NCBI RefSeq assembly: GCF_000150955.2
Contig: NC_011693.1
Location: forward strand, 124,001 to 188,000
Source of the DNA: Phaeodactylum tricornutum CCAP 1055/1
Lineage: Eukaryota > Bacillariophyta > Bacillariophyceae > Surirellales > Neidiaceae
Reading direction: 5' to 3'
DNA: 64,000 nucleotides
The position numbers and the translations under genes are program-made. A model generated the notes under the pieces. That model saw nothing but the letters and a program-made list of their open reading frames with translations, searched no databases and was not told where the DNA came from. Below, one piece after another: positions 12,143-22,215 of the stretch (positions are counted from its first letter, which is position 1; every line of letters begins with the position of its first letter).

Positions 12143-13416
12143 ACGGCGTGTGGGAACGGTCAATCGGTCGCTCACGGATGGTGGGCAAGGGAGATTGTGG
12201 AGCGGGCGTGCACTCACACGCTTTCTGGTCTACTTTAAACCCTTACCACGACCTCCCAGGCCGTCGACCGTAAATACTATACATACAACACACTAACATC
12301 CACACTTACAAAAACACTACTCTTACACAATGTATCATATCATATCATACGTATGTATCACTGTCAATGCCATTCATTATACATATATGCATACCATCCC
12401 CTCCGGCGGACAGCAGTGGAATGGGGTACACATGCCCTCCGAAATCTTTTTTCTTTGTAGTTCACAGTCTATCCCATTCCAATGCGGGATCTACCATGAA
12501 CTCGCTCCCTGGACAGGTGGTGGTTGTCTTTTAGCTAGTTACGATAGTTACGATTCGTGATTTTGTTACTGTCCGGTACATGTTAGTATATGTTGTCAAC
12601 GTTTGTCTGCTTTGGGTTCCCTGTGCCAGAGGTCTCGGCTCATGACTGACTATTCGTGACTACCTAATTCCGGGTTCTTTATGAAAGGGAGGATTTGGGT
12701 CTGACGTCGCACTCCGGGACCGATCCCGAACCCCCTTCACGCAGACGACAACGAGGGCTTGGATAGCCAGTGTATATGACGTGTCCGAATGATACCGTTG
12801 GGACCTACCTACTTCTAGCTAGAGTGTCGGTAGTCCAGCAGTACTAGAGTGATAGTAGAAGTAATAGTAGTACGTTCGTGGAAGTAGATAGATCGCATCG
12901 AGATACGATAGGACGGGGGCGGCGGGGCGGGCCTTGCCTTGGCAGCAAGTTTTGGGATGCGCACGCCAGCAACTCACGTACTCTTAGACACAGCGCGGGA
13001 ACAAAAAACGGTACGCTCGAAACATCTAACTGTACGATAAGTTCGGGCCCACAATCCCTCCCGAGAAAGACCCATACGGTACCGAGGAAACGTTTGATTT
13101 CTTCTCTCCCTACCCACCGTATCGTTCTCGGCATTCCCGTGTCTATTTAAAGAGTAGGGAAAGAGGTCGTGTCGTAGTCGTAGTGTAAGGTATCGTACGA
13201 AAGTCGCGAGTACGTTGGGGAGTTGTTGTCACCCTGGAAAATTCGGTGTTCTCTCCCCCACTCCGCAAGGTATCTTTGGAGGGAGGGGGAGGTCCACACC
13301 TTTTTTCTGTCTCGTGTTGTCGACGACTGGTGACGGGAAACTACATCTACCGCCGTTCCGACGCGGGAGATAGAAAAAGGAAGACTACCCCCCGAGTCAT
13401 TGTGCGTTTTTCCCCC
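12143..13416. other. Intergenic, no gene seen
   Basis: Downstream of DVR this stretch has AT-rich TATACATAC-type patches near 12270-12400, then GC-richer sequence. Open frames are short and featureless. The last part should be the leader and promoter of the gene at 13417. Confidence 0.5.
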
Positions 13417-15792
13417 ATGCGTGCACCTCGGCAACGACAGCGTCGTACGGTACGATGCCCAAACGAACCCGACACGGCAAACCTTCCCACCGTGCCGACA
13501 CCGATCCCACGTATCACCAGCACTCGTCCGTGTCGAGACGAGGACGATCCGAGTCGGCAACAGCCCTCCGGTGGCGATCGGAACGTCCGATTGTCTCTGG
13601 AAGATCAAGAAATGAGAGCTTGGCACGTTTCCGGTGCTCTTCAACAGATTGTGGGCAGTCAAAGTGTCCTTTCGCAAGAACTGGTGCTGCTCCAGGCTGA
13701 CGTCGATAACGTTAACGACGATGACGACAACAACAGCAACTGCCACGACGATAACGATAACGACGACACTCCGGCGGAATCGGCACTCGTACCGTCCTCC
13801 GAGCCATCGACTTACACCCCGCCGTGTCCGACTCGATCCCGGACGGTCACCGCCAGTATCAAGACCAAGACCAGGCATCGAAAGCCACCACCACCCGCCA
13901 TTGGCGTTGGCTCAACCGCAACGGCAACTGCCCATACAACAACAACAAGAACAAAAGTCACCGACTCAGCCCTCGACGCGACGTCTCCCATCAAGGCGGC
14001 TCGACGAATCGGTCTCGTCCTGACGCAAGAAGAGGAGGAACTCTCCGATTCTGGTGACCCGATGGATGACAATCATCCACCGCACGGTACCACCCGTGTC
14101 TCCGACCCGACACGATCCGCCCGGCTCGGATCGCAACAGCCCTTTTCTTCTTCCAGGGCAACCCGCCCGGTACCAATGCCCTTTCCCGGGTCTCCCGCAT
14201 CGCCCCCGGCAGCGTCCATTCTACCGACGACGTACCTCGAACTAGGACAAGGAAGCTCCGCGTCGCCACACACCAGTGGAAAGCTACCAGTCTTGGCGAC
14301 TTCTCCGGAAGCGTTGTCGTCCCCACTCAAGCCGTGTCGTCTCTCGCAAGAGTCCCGCTCAACGAAAGTTGAGCGTAGATCGACCGACCGGGAAAATTTC
14401 GAATTCTCATTCTCGCAAGAATCGGCCGCATCCACCAACACCACGGATCCCAATCTGGGACCGCTCCTACACGCCATTGCCATTCAGCAAACCGGTCTTT
14501 CCCAGGAACCTTTGTTCTTCACATCCTCTCAAGATTACGTCTATCCGACCGTGGTCCTACCGTCCCAGCTCTCCGAAGAAGCCGAAGAAGAAGAAGACTC
14601 CCCTTCCGACTTTTTGCTCCGTCCCCGCAAGTCGCGTCGGCAGCGAAAACGGAAACACGAACCGATCGCCAGTGAAAGCGACAACGAACCGTTACCACCA
14701 ACATCCAAAAATCCAGCCAAACGAGCTTCCACGAGCTCCACCAAGAAGCCACCAGAAACCAAACGGGCAATCAGCGAATCCGCCAAAGTTCTCAAGCCTA
14801 CCTCCAAGCCTTCCACGACAGCGCTCCCATCTACATCTCGAACATCCACTAACCCCGCCGCTACCACACTGCCGCCATCCCCCACACGATCGAACCCACC
14901 ATCAGGAAATCACTCTTCCGACCTTTCTCGGCTCCAAAGCCAGCCATCCGCTCAAACGCAACAATCGCCATGCCCCACGACATGGTCCGTAAGCTATTCC
15001 ATTCCCAGTCCGAACTCGGCTGGGCAGAAGAGCAAAAACAATATCAAGAACAATATCAAGAACGACGCCCAACTCAGGCAAAGCAGCACTGCGTCCGCGG
15101 GCGCTACCGGACCGACTCCGGAAGTACAAAAGGCGGCACAATTGGCCGCACGGGTCCTACATGATCCCGACTTGGCCAAGGCTCTCTTGTTGCGCATGGC
15201 GTTGGTCCGGGAATCACCCCGCCCCGCATCTCAGCGCGTCGATCCGCCTCCCGGAACCATCCTTGCGGAGCACTTTGTCTGGGCCAAGTTTCCTTCTCTC
15301 GAGAACGTTTTGAAACTCCACATGCTGGACTACTACCAACTCTCCATGAGCAGTTGTCAATCCAACGCGCAACAAGAGTACAATAACCGCCTCGTGACGA
15401 TTATTCGCGGTCACGTGTATCGCAAGGGCTGGACGTTTTGTGATCGATACCGGAACTCGACGGAGGTGAAACCACTCCGGGACCGTATTCGGTGTTACTA
15501 CAAGACGCACATTCAGAACGCCAAGAAGCGGTTGCGAACAATGTTGCGCAATCCGACAAAAAAAGCGAGTGCGAAGCACTTGGTCGCGCACTACGATTTG
15601 ATTCAGGAAACGGTGGAGACGAGCGGCAAGGTCCAAGCCGTGGCGGAAACGTACGGCTCGGCTGCGAGCCACTCGCCACCACGGGGGAAAAAGTCCCCGA
15701 AGCGACGAATCGAGGCGTCGTCGCGACGGAATAAGGAAGCGAGTGAGGACTCTCTTAGTGACGAGGAAGAAAGGGCAACGCTTCTTGTTTGA
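13417..15792 (+). CDS. Large disordered protein with SQ/TQ cluster and a conserved-looking C-terminal helical region; function unknown
   Basis: The frame is open from 13246, but the first ATG is at 13417, giving 791 residues. Most of the protein is low complexity (Ser, Thr, Pro, Gln, Asp/Asn runs), including Asp/Asn-rich and Glu-rich patches and basic nuclear-localisation-like stretches (RPRKSRRQRKRKHEP). A short motif recurs: LSQEL, LTQEEEEL, LSQES, FSQES, LSQEP, SSQDY. SQ followed by E is the preferred site of ATM/ATR-type kinases. The C-terminal ~180 residues (nt 15110-15660) look folded: alanine-rich helices, then HFVWAKFPSLENVLKLHM and an Arg/Lys/Tyr-rich segment (CYYKTHIQNAKKRLRTM). I recognise no named domain. 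A nuclear protein, possibly in DNA-damage signalling, is an inference only. Confidence 0.75.
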   Translation: MRAPRQRQRRTVRCPNEPDTANLPTVPTPIPRITSTRPCRDEDDPSRQQPSGGDRNVRLSLEDQEMRAWHVSGALQQIVGSQSVLSQELVLLQADVDNVNDDDDNNSNCHDDNDNDDTPAESALVPSSEPSTYTPPCPTRSRTVTASIKTKTRHRKPPPPAIGVGSTATATAHTTTTRTKVTDSALDATSPIKAARRIGLVLTQEEEELSDSGDPMDDNHPPHGTTRVSDPTRSARLGSQQPFSSSRATRPVPMPFPGSPASPPAASILPTTYLELGQGSSASPHTSGKLPVLATSPEALSSPLKPCRLSQESRSTKVERRSTDRENFEFSFSQESAASTNTTDPNLGPLLHAIAIQQTGLSQEPLFFTSSQDYVYPTVVLPSQLSEEAEEEEDSPSDFLLRPRKSRRQRKRKHEPIASESDNEPLPPTSKNPAKRASTSSTKKPPETKRAISESAKVLKPTSKPSTTALPSTSRTSTNPAATTLPPSPTRSNPPSGNHSSDLSRLQSQPSAQTQQSPCPTTWSVSYSIPSPNSAGQKSKNNIKNNIKNDAQLRQSSTASAGATGPTPEVQKAAQLAARVLHDPDLAKALLLRMALVRESPRPASQRVDPPPGTILAEHFVWAKFPSLENVLKLHMLDYYQLSMSSCQSNAQQEYNNRLVTIIRGHVYRKGWTFCDRYRNSTEVKPLRDRIRCYYKTHIQNAKKRLRTMLRNPTKKASAKHLVAHYDLIQETVETSGKVQAVAETYGSAASHSPPRGKKSPKRRIEASSRRNKEASEDSLSDEEERATLLV

Positions 15793-15931
15793 AGTATCGT
15801 CACTCTTCGATAGGTTATTGTTGTAGGGGTAACTATTTTGAATTAGTAGCATGGCATAGTATTACGAATCCAAGTTTGCTGGTTTCGCAGTCGGGACCGT
15901 ACGAGGGATCCCAACACGCGTGTAGGAGCGT

Positions 15932-16441
15932 TTATCCATCAAATCCAATCACGCCCGCAATCCGAAGCAATTCTTCCACTTGTCCCGGTATCGTCACCCC
16001 CGTCCAGTACTCGGTCAACAATCCGGTAACGAGGAAGAACATGGCGAATCGTCCGTTGGCGAGTTCGGCCTTGGAAACGAATCCGGTCTTGAGGGAATCT
16101 TGGTATTCCTCCCACTCCCGTTCCTTCCGCCAGGTTTCTTCCAATTTATTGAGCGCCGTAACTTGCGTCGCGAGTTCAATTTCGTTGAGCACGATTTTTC
16201 CCGGCACGTTTTCGACGATCCAATTGTCGTCGCCACCGAAGCGTTCGTCCCAGTCAAAGTCACCCTTGAGTTCGGGGAGTTCCGGGCGGTCCGGATTCAT
16301 CCGGGGTTCCTCCAATTCCCGATCCCCGAGTGCCTCCCACCGACGCGTCCCGATTCGGGACGCGGGATTCGTAGTCGACGGAACCCAGGCGTGCAGCGTA
16401 GGCACCACGACGCACCAGAGAAACGCACACGTCCACCGCAT
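15932..16441 (-). CDS. Plastid one-helix LHC-like (chlorophyll a/b-binding-like) protein
   Basis: A 169-residue single-exon gene. The signal peptide (residues 1-18, ending TLHA) precedes Trp19-Val-Pro, a plastid-type signal. A soluble acidic part follows. Near the C-terminus sits one membrane helix with the chlorophyll-binding signature ELANGRFAMFFLVTGLLTEY: Glu126, Asn129 and Arg131 match the E-x-x-N-x-R motif of LHC helices, and Glu144 follows. Only one such helix is present, as in one-helix proteins/high-light-inducible relatives (OHP/HLIP), which bind pigments during photosystem assembly or photoprotection. The soluble N-terminal part is longer than in cyanobacterial HLIPs. The stop is 140 bp from that of the convergent gene ending at 15792. 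Confidence 0.85.
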   Translation of the reverse strand: MRWTCAFLWCVVVPTLHAWVPSTTNPASRIGTRRWEALGDRELEEPRMNPDRPELPELKGDFDWDERFGGDDNWIVENVPGKIVLNEIELATQVTALNKLEETWRKEREWEEYQDSLKTGFVSKAELANGRFAMFFLVTGLLTEYWTGVTIPGQVEELLRIAGVIGFDG

Positions 16442-17639
16442 GTCAACGGAATGAATGTAGATATGTATATATATATATATGAGTATATGAGTGTATGAGA
16501 CTCACGGAGACTGTCAGGAATGTGACGGAATGTGGGGAACAAGAGCTCGAGACGCAACGGAATACGCCAAAACTGCAATCAAGATCCGGACGCAACAATC
16601 GATGAGGGGGTCGTTGGATCGGTATACAGCAGGATGATATCGAAACCGATGCGGATGGATGAATCTATCTAACAGAGGGACACCGTGACTGTGGTGGTGG
16701 GTGTAGATTTCTGACTGTGCGTACAGTAGTTAATGAAAAGGGAGACGGCGTCAACCGTTCGTAGGATGTGAATGTTGCGATGTGTTGCGCGTTAGTTACC
16801 GTGCCATGTTTAGCCCGATCCGGAGGACTGCGGGGAATGGGCGGACAGCTTGCGGACGGTGTCGTCCACTGACGTTGGTTTTCGGGCGGATATTCATTCC
16901 TTGCGTCGTAGTGACTCGTATATTCCTATAACATAACCATCTCCCGAGACACAACCCAGCTGTGTAGGTATCCTCCCTTCCTGCATCGATCACTCGCAGT
17001 CCGCGAACGTCAACACTGAAATCGCCACCTTTTACTGGAGCAACGACAGGAAGAACGAACAGAATTTCCAGTATGGACTACCTAGCTAATAGAGCTATGA
17101 ATAATGAATAATGAGGGCAGTATTGGTAGTGTACGGCTACTTGGACCGATAGACGGTCTGGTCAACGCCCGTGTGGCCGAAGCCTACCTACTCTACGACT
17201 TGTGTGATGTCACGCAACGTGAGGTTGTCCTCCGGAAAAACGACAGACGTCGGTGCCACCACGTCAGTCTTTCTCGAATTGGACGAGTACAGGTAGTCTA
17301 TTAGTAGGAGTAGTAGAAGAGAGAGACTACGGACGCTTCGTACACGACACCACGTGCGGTTTGGTGCTCGCTCCCGAACCGTCGTCCTCCAACCCTTTGT
17401 TGGGGTAAACCACCGGGCATGCCCCTTTTTTGGGGTTTGGGAGGACTCTTCGTACGGGTACGCGAGTCACGTCACACTCCCCACGACCGCCGTCGCGGTC
17501 GTCCCGCACGTACACCCATCGTCTCAAGTGGCACCGTTCCAACCCGAAGAGTTCCATAAAACAAAACAAAAGCCTTTCCCACTCACCACCACACTTCATC
17601 GCACCAAGAAACACAGCTTCACGTTACGGTCTCTTCATT
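16442..17639. other. Intergenic: divergent promoter region between two plastid-protein genes
   Basis: About 1.2 kb between the LHC-like gene (minus) and the small membrane protein (plus). A short TATATATA tract lies at 16463-16481, just upstream of the LHC-like start. No supported coding region. Confidence 0.5.
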
Positions 17640-18128
17640 ATGTTTTCCCGTATAGCTCTTCTTACTCTTTGGGTTGCTGCCGCTCTGGCACCGACGAATG
17701 CCTTTACCACCGGTACGTGACGACGAAATGCGTTCGCCATGTTCGAATCGTGGCCACACGCGTACGGACGGCCGGCACACACTCGCACCGTGACCAATCA
17801 CCACACACTAACACACACTCACCTCTTGTTTTGGAATACTTACTTTTGGTCACGTCCAGTTCCTCCGCTGACGCGTGTGGGTGCCACGGCGTTACGGGAG
17901 AAGCGTGCGGAAGATACCGACCAGATCCAGTTTGGCGGCGAGCGCGGGGTCAGTGTCGACCAGGACGGCAAGTCCAACGTGTGGGCGATTGAACCCAAGG
18001 TCGAACTCGAAACCAAGTCCAGTGAAGAAAAAACGCAGGGGTTGCTCGTGGCCGGAGGCGGCGTCCTCGCCGCCGCCGTGGCGGCCGGAATCATTCTGAC
18101 CAATCTGCCCGATCCGAATCAATTCTAA
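17640..18128 (+). CDS. Small plastid-targeted single-span membrane protein, function unknown
   Basis: Two exons, 17640-17712 and 17860-18128, separated by a 147-bp GT-AG intron, encode 113 residues. Residues 1-21 are a signal peptide ending PTNA before Phe22 (ASAFAP-type). The mature part is polar (EKRAEDTDQIQFGGERG), followed by one C-terminal membrane helix (GLLVAGGGVLAAAVAAGIIL) and a short tail NLPDPNQF. Size, plastid signal and a single helix fit a small thylakoid or envelope subunit, but I do not recognise the family. The intron interrupts the gene right after the signal peptide, which is common in plastid-targeted genes of this lineage. Confidence 0.75.
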
Positions 18129-19112
18129 AATACTTCTATACACACTCGACGGTGTGTCACTGGAAACGTTACCGTTGGGAAGCGTGAACGAAGGGCTTTT
18201 TGGTGGTGGATGCAATTGCGCGGGAGTGGTGGAACGACACGAGACCCACCAAGAAAAAGGAATGAAGGAAGGAATTGAAACAAGACTGAATCTGTAAAAG
18301 CTAATGAACCCATCTACGTACCTTGACCATGCATAGCACTATACTGTAATCTACCGTAGACTGGAGAGGAACGAAAGGAAGTATGGTGGACGGGAAATAC
18401 GACTATAGTACAAGTCCCATTGCTCGCTATAGTGAACTTACTGTTCGAGGTACCGTCAGCACTTCCGTATTTTGGTAGGAACCGACGTACGATACCGATC
18501 CCAACCCCAAGGAGGGGTTGGATGGCGCCCATACACGGGATTGGATGAGAGCGGGATCGAAACGGGGAATCCCCAAGTCCCCTCCCGCCCGGCACACCGC
18601 GCCAAATCTCCGACAAACCCCGTGTTCGATGCCACGTCGATGCCGCTTTTTGGGATGGTTCGAAAGCGGGAACGGGGGTACCTTATTACCTATACCAGTC
18701 GATACCCGTACGTGTGTCCCAAGGATTGGGATGACAGCGTGTGCACGCGAAGCCGCTGTCCCCCAAATGACAAAAGCACAGCAACCCACCAACCAAAAGC
18801 AACCACACCCTTCCAGTTACGGGTGTTAGGTCTAACCTACCGTACCGTTACCCACCACACTGGCCATTTCTCGTTTCTCGGATACCTTCCCTACATTTCT
18901 CGGCTTTACTCACCCCTCCCGTACACACCCATCAACAGTGGTAGGCAGTGTCGAACGACGAAGTCTTTCTTCCACACATACACTCACACACCGTGCTCGC
19001 ATTGGAATTCGACTTCGCTCCAAGGATTCCCGAGCCATCTATCATCCGGTCGCTCCTACCCATCTAGTCTATTCGTTCCATCCATCCAACTTTTCAAGGG
19101 CACACAGCAAGC
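18129..19112. other. Intergenic, no gene seen
   Basis: About 1 kb upstream of elongase copy 2. A 214-residue open frame runs through it (18472-19116), but it is Ser/Thr/Pro/Tyr mush without domain or start context. The region probably holds the elongase promoter. Confidence 0.5.
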
Positions 19113-20482
19113 ATGAAGTGGCATCCGTCCGATAGCTCACAAGCCTGCGTCAAGATCAATAGTGCCGGCTTGCCTTACGAAGAATTCAGTTGTCTCTATC
19201 CAACCTACGGACAAACCTACTTTGCGTACGTCGAACCCCAGTGTTGTCGTTGTCGTTGTTGGTTATTGAGAAGGGTATTCGTGCAAACAAGCAAGCATTG
19301 GGCAAAGCCAAGCCATCGTCCCCGTTCGCCATCGGATGGAAAACACGAAAGATGCCTCTGGGATCTTTTTCCGTTTCGACAAACAACCCCATTCATCATC
19401 TCGAGTATGCAATACTCGTACGCCTCCGGAGCACCAAGTGAACAACGTACCAAAAAAATTTATAAGCCAGAGACGTGACCTTGGGATAGTGTTTCCGTAA
19501 CCCTACCACGAAGCCAACACGCTGTCATTGTCACTCACCAACTGCCGCCTTGTCGGTTTTCTCGTTTCCTTTCCAGTTTCGAAATCAATGCGGACAACTC
19601 CGGCTTTCGCAATTGGATGGAGGAACGCCCGTGGATTCCGCTCGTCGCTCTCTTTTTCTACGCCACCGGCATTGTACTCGGCCAGGCCTACTTTGCCACC
19701 CGCGACGCTTGGAATTGGCGGCGGACCATGGCGCTCTGGAACCTTTCCCTCAGCGTCTTTTCCTTCGTAGGCCTCCTCCGCGTCGCACCCGCACTCGCAC
19801 ACAACGTCTGGCACTACACGTGGGCCGAAAATCTGTGTCTCGATCCCGAATCGCACTTTGGGTCCGGATCCACCGGATTCTGGGTCAACCTCTTTGTACT
19901 CAGCAAGATACCGTACGTCCACGACTCGAACCCCGCCTCCGTGTATAATTCCTGACGGAACAGTCTCCCACACGACGAATCCAGTGCGCACTCTCACTCC
20001 CGTTCCTTCCCAACCTCTGTAGGGAACTGATTGACACCTTTTTCATTGTCATTCACAAGAAAAAACTCATTTTACTGCACTGGTACCATCACATTTCCGT
20101 ACTGCTGTACTGCTGGCACAGCTACGTGGGCAAGTCCCCACCGGGCATTGTCTTTTGCGCCATGAACTACGCCGTCCACGCCCTCATGTACTTTTATTAC
20201 TTCCTCATGGCCGTGCACCGCAAACCGGCCTGGTTCCAACCCGTCTGGATCACCGTGGCGCAGATTTCACAAATGGTCGTGGGGGTCGCCGTCACCGTAG
20301 CTGGCTGGTACCTCATGCTCGTTGCACCGCCGGCGGAGGGTTGCTGGCTGTCTCGGGAAAACAACCTCGCCGCCCTCGTCATGTACGGATCCTACCTGTT
20401 CCTCTTTCTCCAATTCTTCGTCGGCCGGTACTTTGGCAAGCGCAGCAAGAAAGTAACGAACAAGACCATCAAGAAAGAATAG
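19113..20482 (+). CDS. ELO-family fatty acid elongase (3-ketoacyl-CoA synthase), copy 2
   Basis: Three exons, 19113-19225, 19577-19912 and 20023-20482, give 302 residues; introns are 351 and 110 bp. The HWYHH box is at residues 169-173, with the same surrounding motifs as copy 1 (HKKKLILLHWYHH, MNYAVHALMYFYYFLMA, QISQMVVG). Both introns sit at the same codons and phases as in copy 1, and exon 2 is 336 nt in both, so the two are paralogs of one ancestral gene. The lysine-rich C-terminus (KTIKKE) could serve as an ER-retrieval signal. The likely substrate class is again C16-C18 saturated or monounsaturated acyl-CoA, inferred from HWYHH. Copy 2 lies about 9 kb from copy 1 and points the other way. 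Confidence 0.92.
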
Positions 20483-20577
20483 AGAACGGCGTCGTTATTT
20501 GAACATAAGAAGGCGTTCGTTTCGGAGATTTGGTTTTTTCTCTAACGCTATACTAAAAGTCACAACTTACAGTTAAA

Positions 20578-22215
20578 CTACAATACTCTCCGCCCTTTAG
20601 GTCTTTGACTACAAATGAGACAGAATTGTATGACAAATACGTGCGCGGCAACGAAGAAGGCCATGGCCAGGCAATACTCCGTTCCCTCCACGACCGGGAA
20701 CGGTCGGTGGCGAAGATTCCTGGGAGGGTAGGGCCTAGAGAGTTGCGGTTCCCGACGCAAGGCTTCTCCAGTCATCCGTCGCGAAAAACGACGTCTGCCC
20801 TCGCGGGATTTCCCTTCTCCCGGGTGAACGCCTTCTTCTTTCCGATGCCCCGCGTTGTGTCGTGCCACCTGTGCTTGAATGTCGGAGGCGTCCCGGCGGG
20901 CGGCCGCGTCAATGGCTCTTTGCGGATCCACCGGTGTACCACGGGGCAACTTGGGCGATCGGTGTGTGTTCCGTGACGAATTCCGGCGATTGCGTGATTT
21001 CTCCCCGGCTTCTTTACGCGCTCGGTAGTCAGTCGACGGCGGACTCCATTCCAGAGTCAGTGTGTCCATACGGTAGAGTTTGTCCACGTGGTCGGGTCCG
21101 GTGAGTGCATACACCCCGTACACCGAAACGGTTCGCTCGGTGTGTATCGTCAGTTGCGGCCAGGCTGCGGTGTTGGACAGCATTTCCTTGGTGATGACGG
21201 TCCGTTTCCCTCCACACGCTCCGTCCGTAAACGTGGCTCCCGGACTGGTCTCCAGCACCAACGTGTCGATGGTCGACTCGTTGACCGAGGCGTCCCCACC
21301 GGGCCGCGGTGACCAGTACAGAGACAGTTCCGCCGGTACAGCGTCCACCTCCGTTTTCACCCCGAGTTTCCCGTACCGATCGTCCGTGTCCTCCACGACG
21401 AGTCGCGATCCCATCCCCACGGCGTCGACGAGTGTACCACCATCCGTACAACCTTGTTCCGTCCCAACCTCGAACCACGTCGGTTCCGCCACGTGCGCAT
21501 CCCCCGGATGGTTGTGTTCGTTCGCATGTAGTCGTATCACGACGGCTGGAGTCAATCGTACCGCGTGGTGTCCGGCCGCCCAGCCACCCCACACGGTACA
21601 CACGTCTGCTCCCCGCACCGATTCCGTCGTCGGCGGAGGAATCGCGAGCTGTACCGTCTCGGATCCCCGTCCCGCGATGCGACGTTCGTCGTCACAACCG
21701 CCGTGGACGAAACGACAGCCTTCGGTTGTTTGGACGACGAACTGGTAGTCCTTGACGTGTGTGGATTGTGGTGACAACGGTGGTGTCGGTACAATTTGTA
21801 GGGACAGCAGGATTGGATGGTGCGACGAGGACACTGGGGTGGCTATGGTGAGGCTCCCGTCGGCGGCTACCGTGTGGTCCGCAACGACGACGTGGAAGGA
21901 AGGAATCGGTTCCTCCCCATCGACGACCTCATTATTGGCGGTTTCTTCCTCACCCGCCGCGACTACCAGCTGATTCATAATGACTTCGGTAGTATCCAAA
22001 TCCGTCCTACATCCAGTCGTGGACAAGAGATACGAGGCAAAGGCGTCGACCGTGCAGCACCCGTGCGGGTGCTGGAACGCCGGGAGAATCACGATCCCCA
22101 CCAGAGTCAGTACAACCGCCACGGGAATGGTGCTACTGCCGAACCAAAGGACTCCACGCGGTGAGGACGACGACTGCCGGGAATTGTACCGTCGAGTCGA
22201 GCGCATTCCGGACAT
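20578..22215 (-). CDS. Unknown membrane protein with N- and C-terminal hydrophobic segments
   Basis: A single-exon frame. The open frame starts upstream, but the first ATG is at 22215 (a second at 22206), giving 545 residues. There is a basic Ser-rich N-terminus, a hydrophobic segment (STIPVAVVLTLVGIVILPAF), and a large Cys-containing, beta-rich middle (for example DVCTVWGGWAAGHHAVRL and TDGACGGKRTVITKEML). A very basic Arg-rich stretch follows (nt ~20730-20990), then a last hydrophobic helix (AMAFFVAAHVFVIQFCLIC) and a basic tail. This suggests a type II or two-span protein with a lumenal or extracellular beta domain. I recognise no family. Codon pattern and length favour a real gene. It ends 95 bp beyond the end of elongase copy 2 on the opposite strand. 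Confidence 0.6.
   Translation of the reverse strand: MSGMRSTRRYNSRQSSSSPRGVLWFGSSTIPVAVVLTLVGIVILPAFQHPHGCCTVDAFASYLLSTTGCRTDLDTTEVIMNQLVVAAGEEETANNEVVDGEEPIPSFHVVVADHTVAADGSLTIATPVSSSHHPILLSLQIVPTPPLSPQSTHVKDYQFVVQTTEGCRFVHGGCDDERRIAGRGSETVQLAIPPPTTESVRGADVCTVWGGWAAGHHAVRLTPAVVIRLHANEHNHPGDAHVAEPTWFEVGTEQGCTDGGTLVDAVGMGSRLVVEDTDDRYGKLGVKTEVDAVPAELSLYWSPRPGGDASVNESTIDTLVLETSPGATFTDGACGGKRTVITKEMLSNTAAWPQLTIHTERTVSVYGVYALTGPDHVDKLYRMDTLTLEWSPPSTDYRARKEAGEKSRNRRNSSRNTHRSPKLPRGTPVDPQRAIDAAARRDASDIQAQVARHNAGHRKEEGVHPGEGKSREGRRRFSRRMTGEALRREPQLSRPYPPRNLRHRPFPVVEGTEYCLAMAFFVAAHVFVIQFCLICSQRPKGRRVL

Noticed and set aside
13147-13878. 243-codon antisense frame at the 5' end of the SQ-rich gene
   Set aside because: Valine runs come from the complement of Asp/Asn codons; no start context or domain.
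18472-19116. 214-codon open frame upstream of elongase copy 2
   Set aside because: It overlaps the elongase start codon in another frame and shows no conserved-looking segment.
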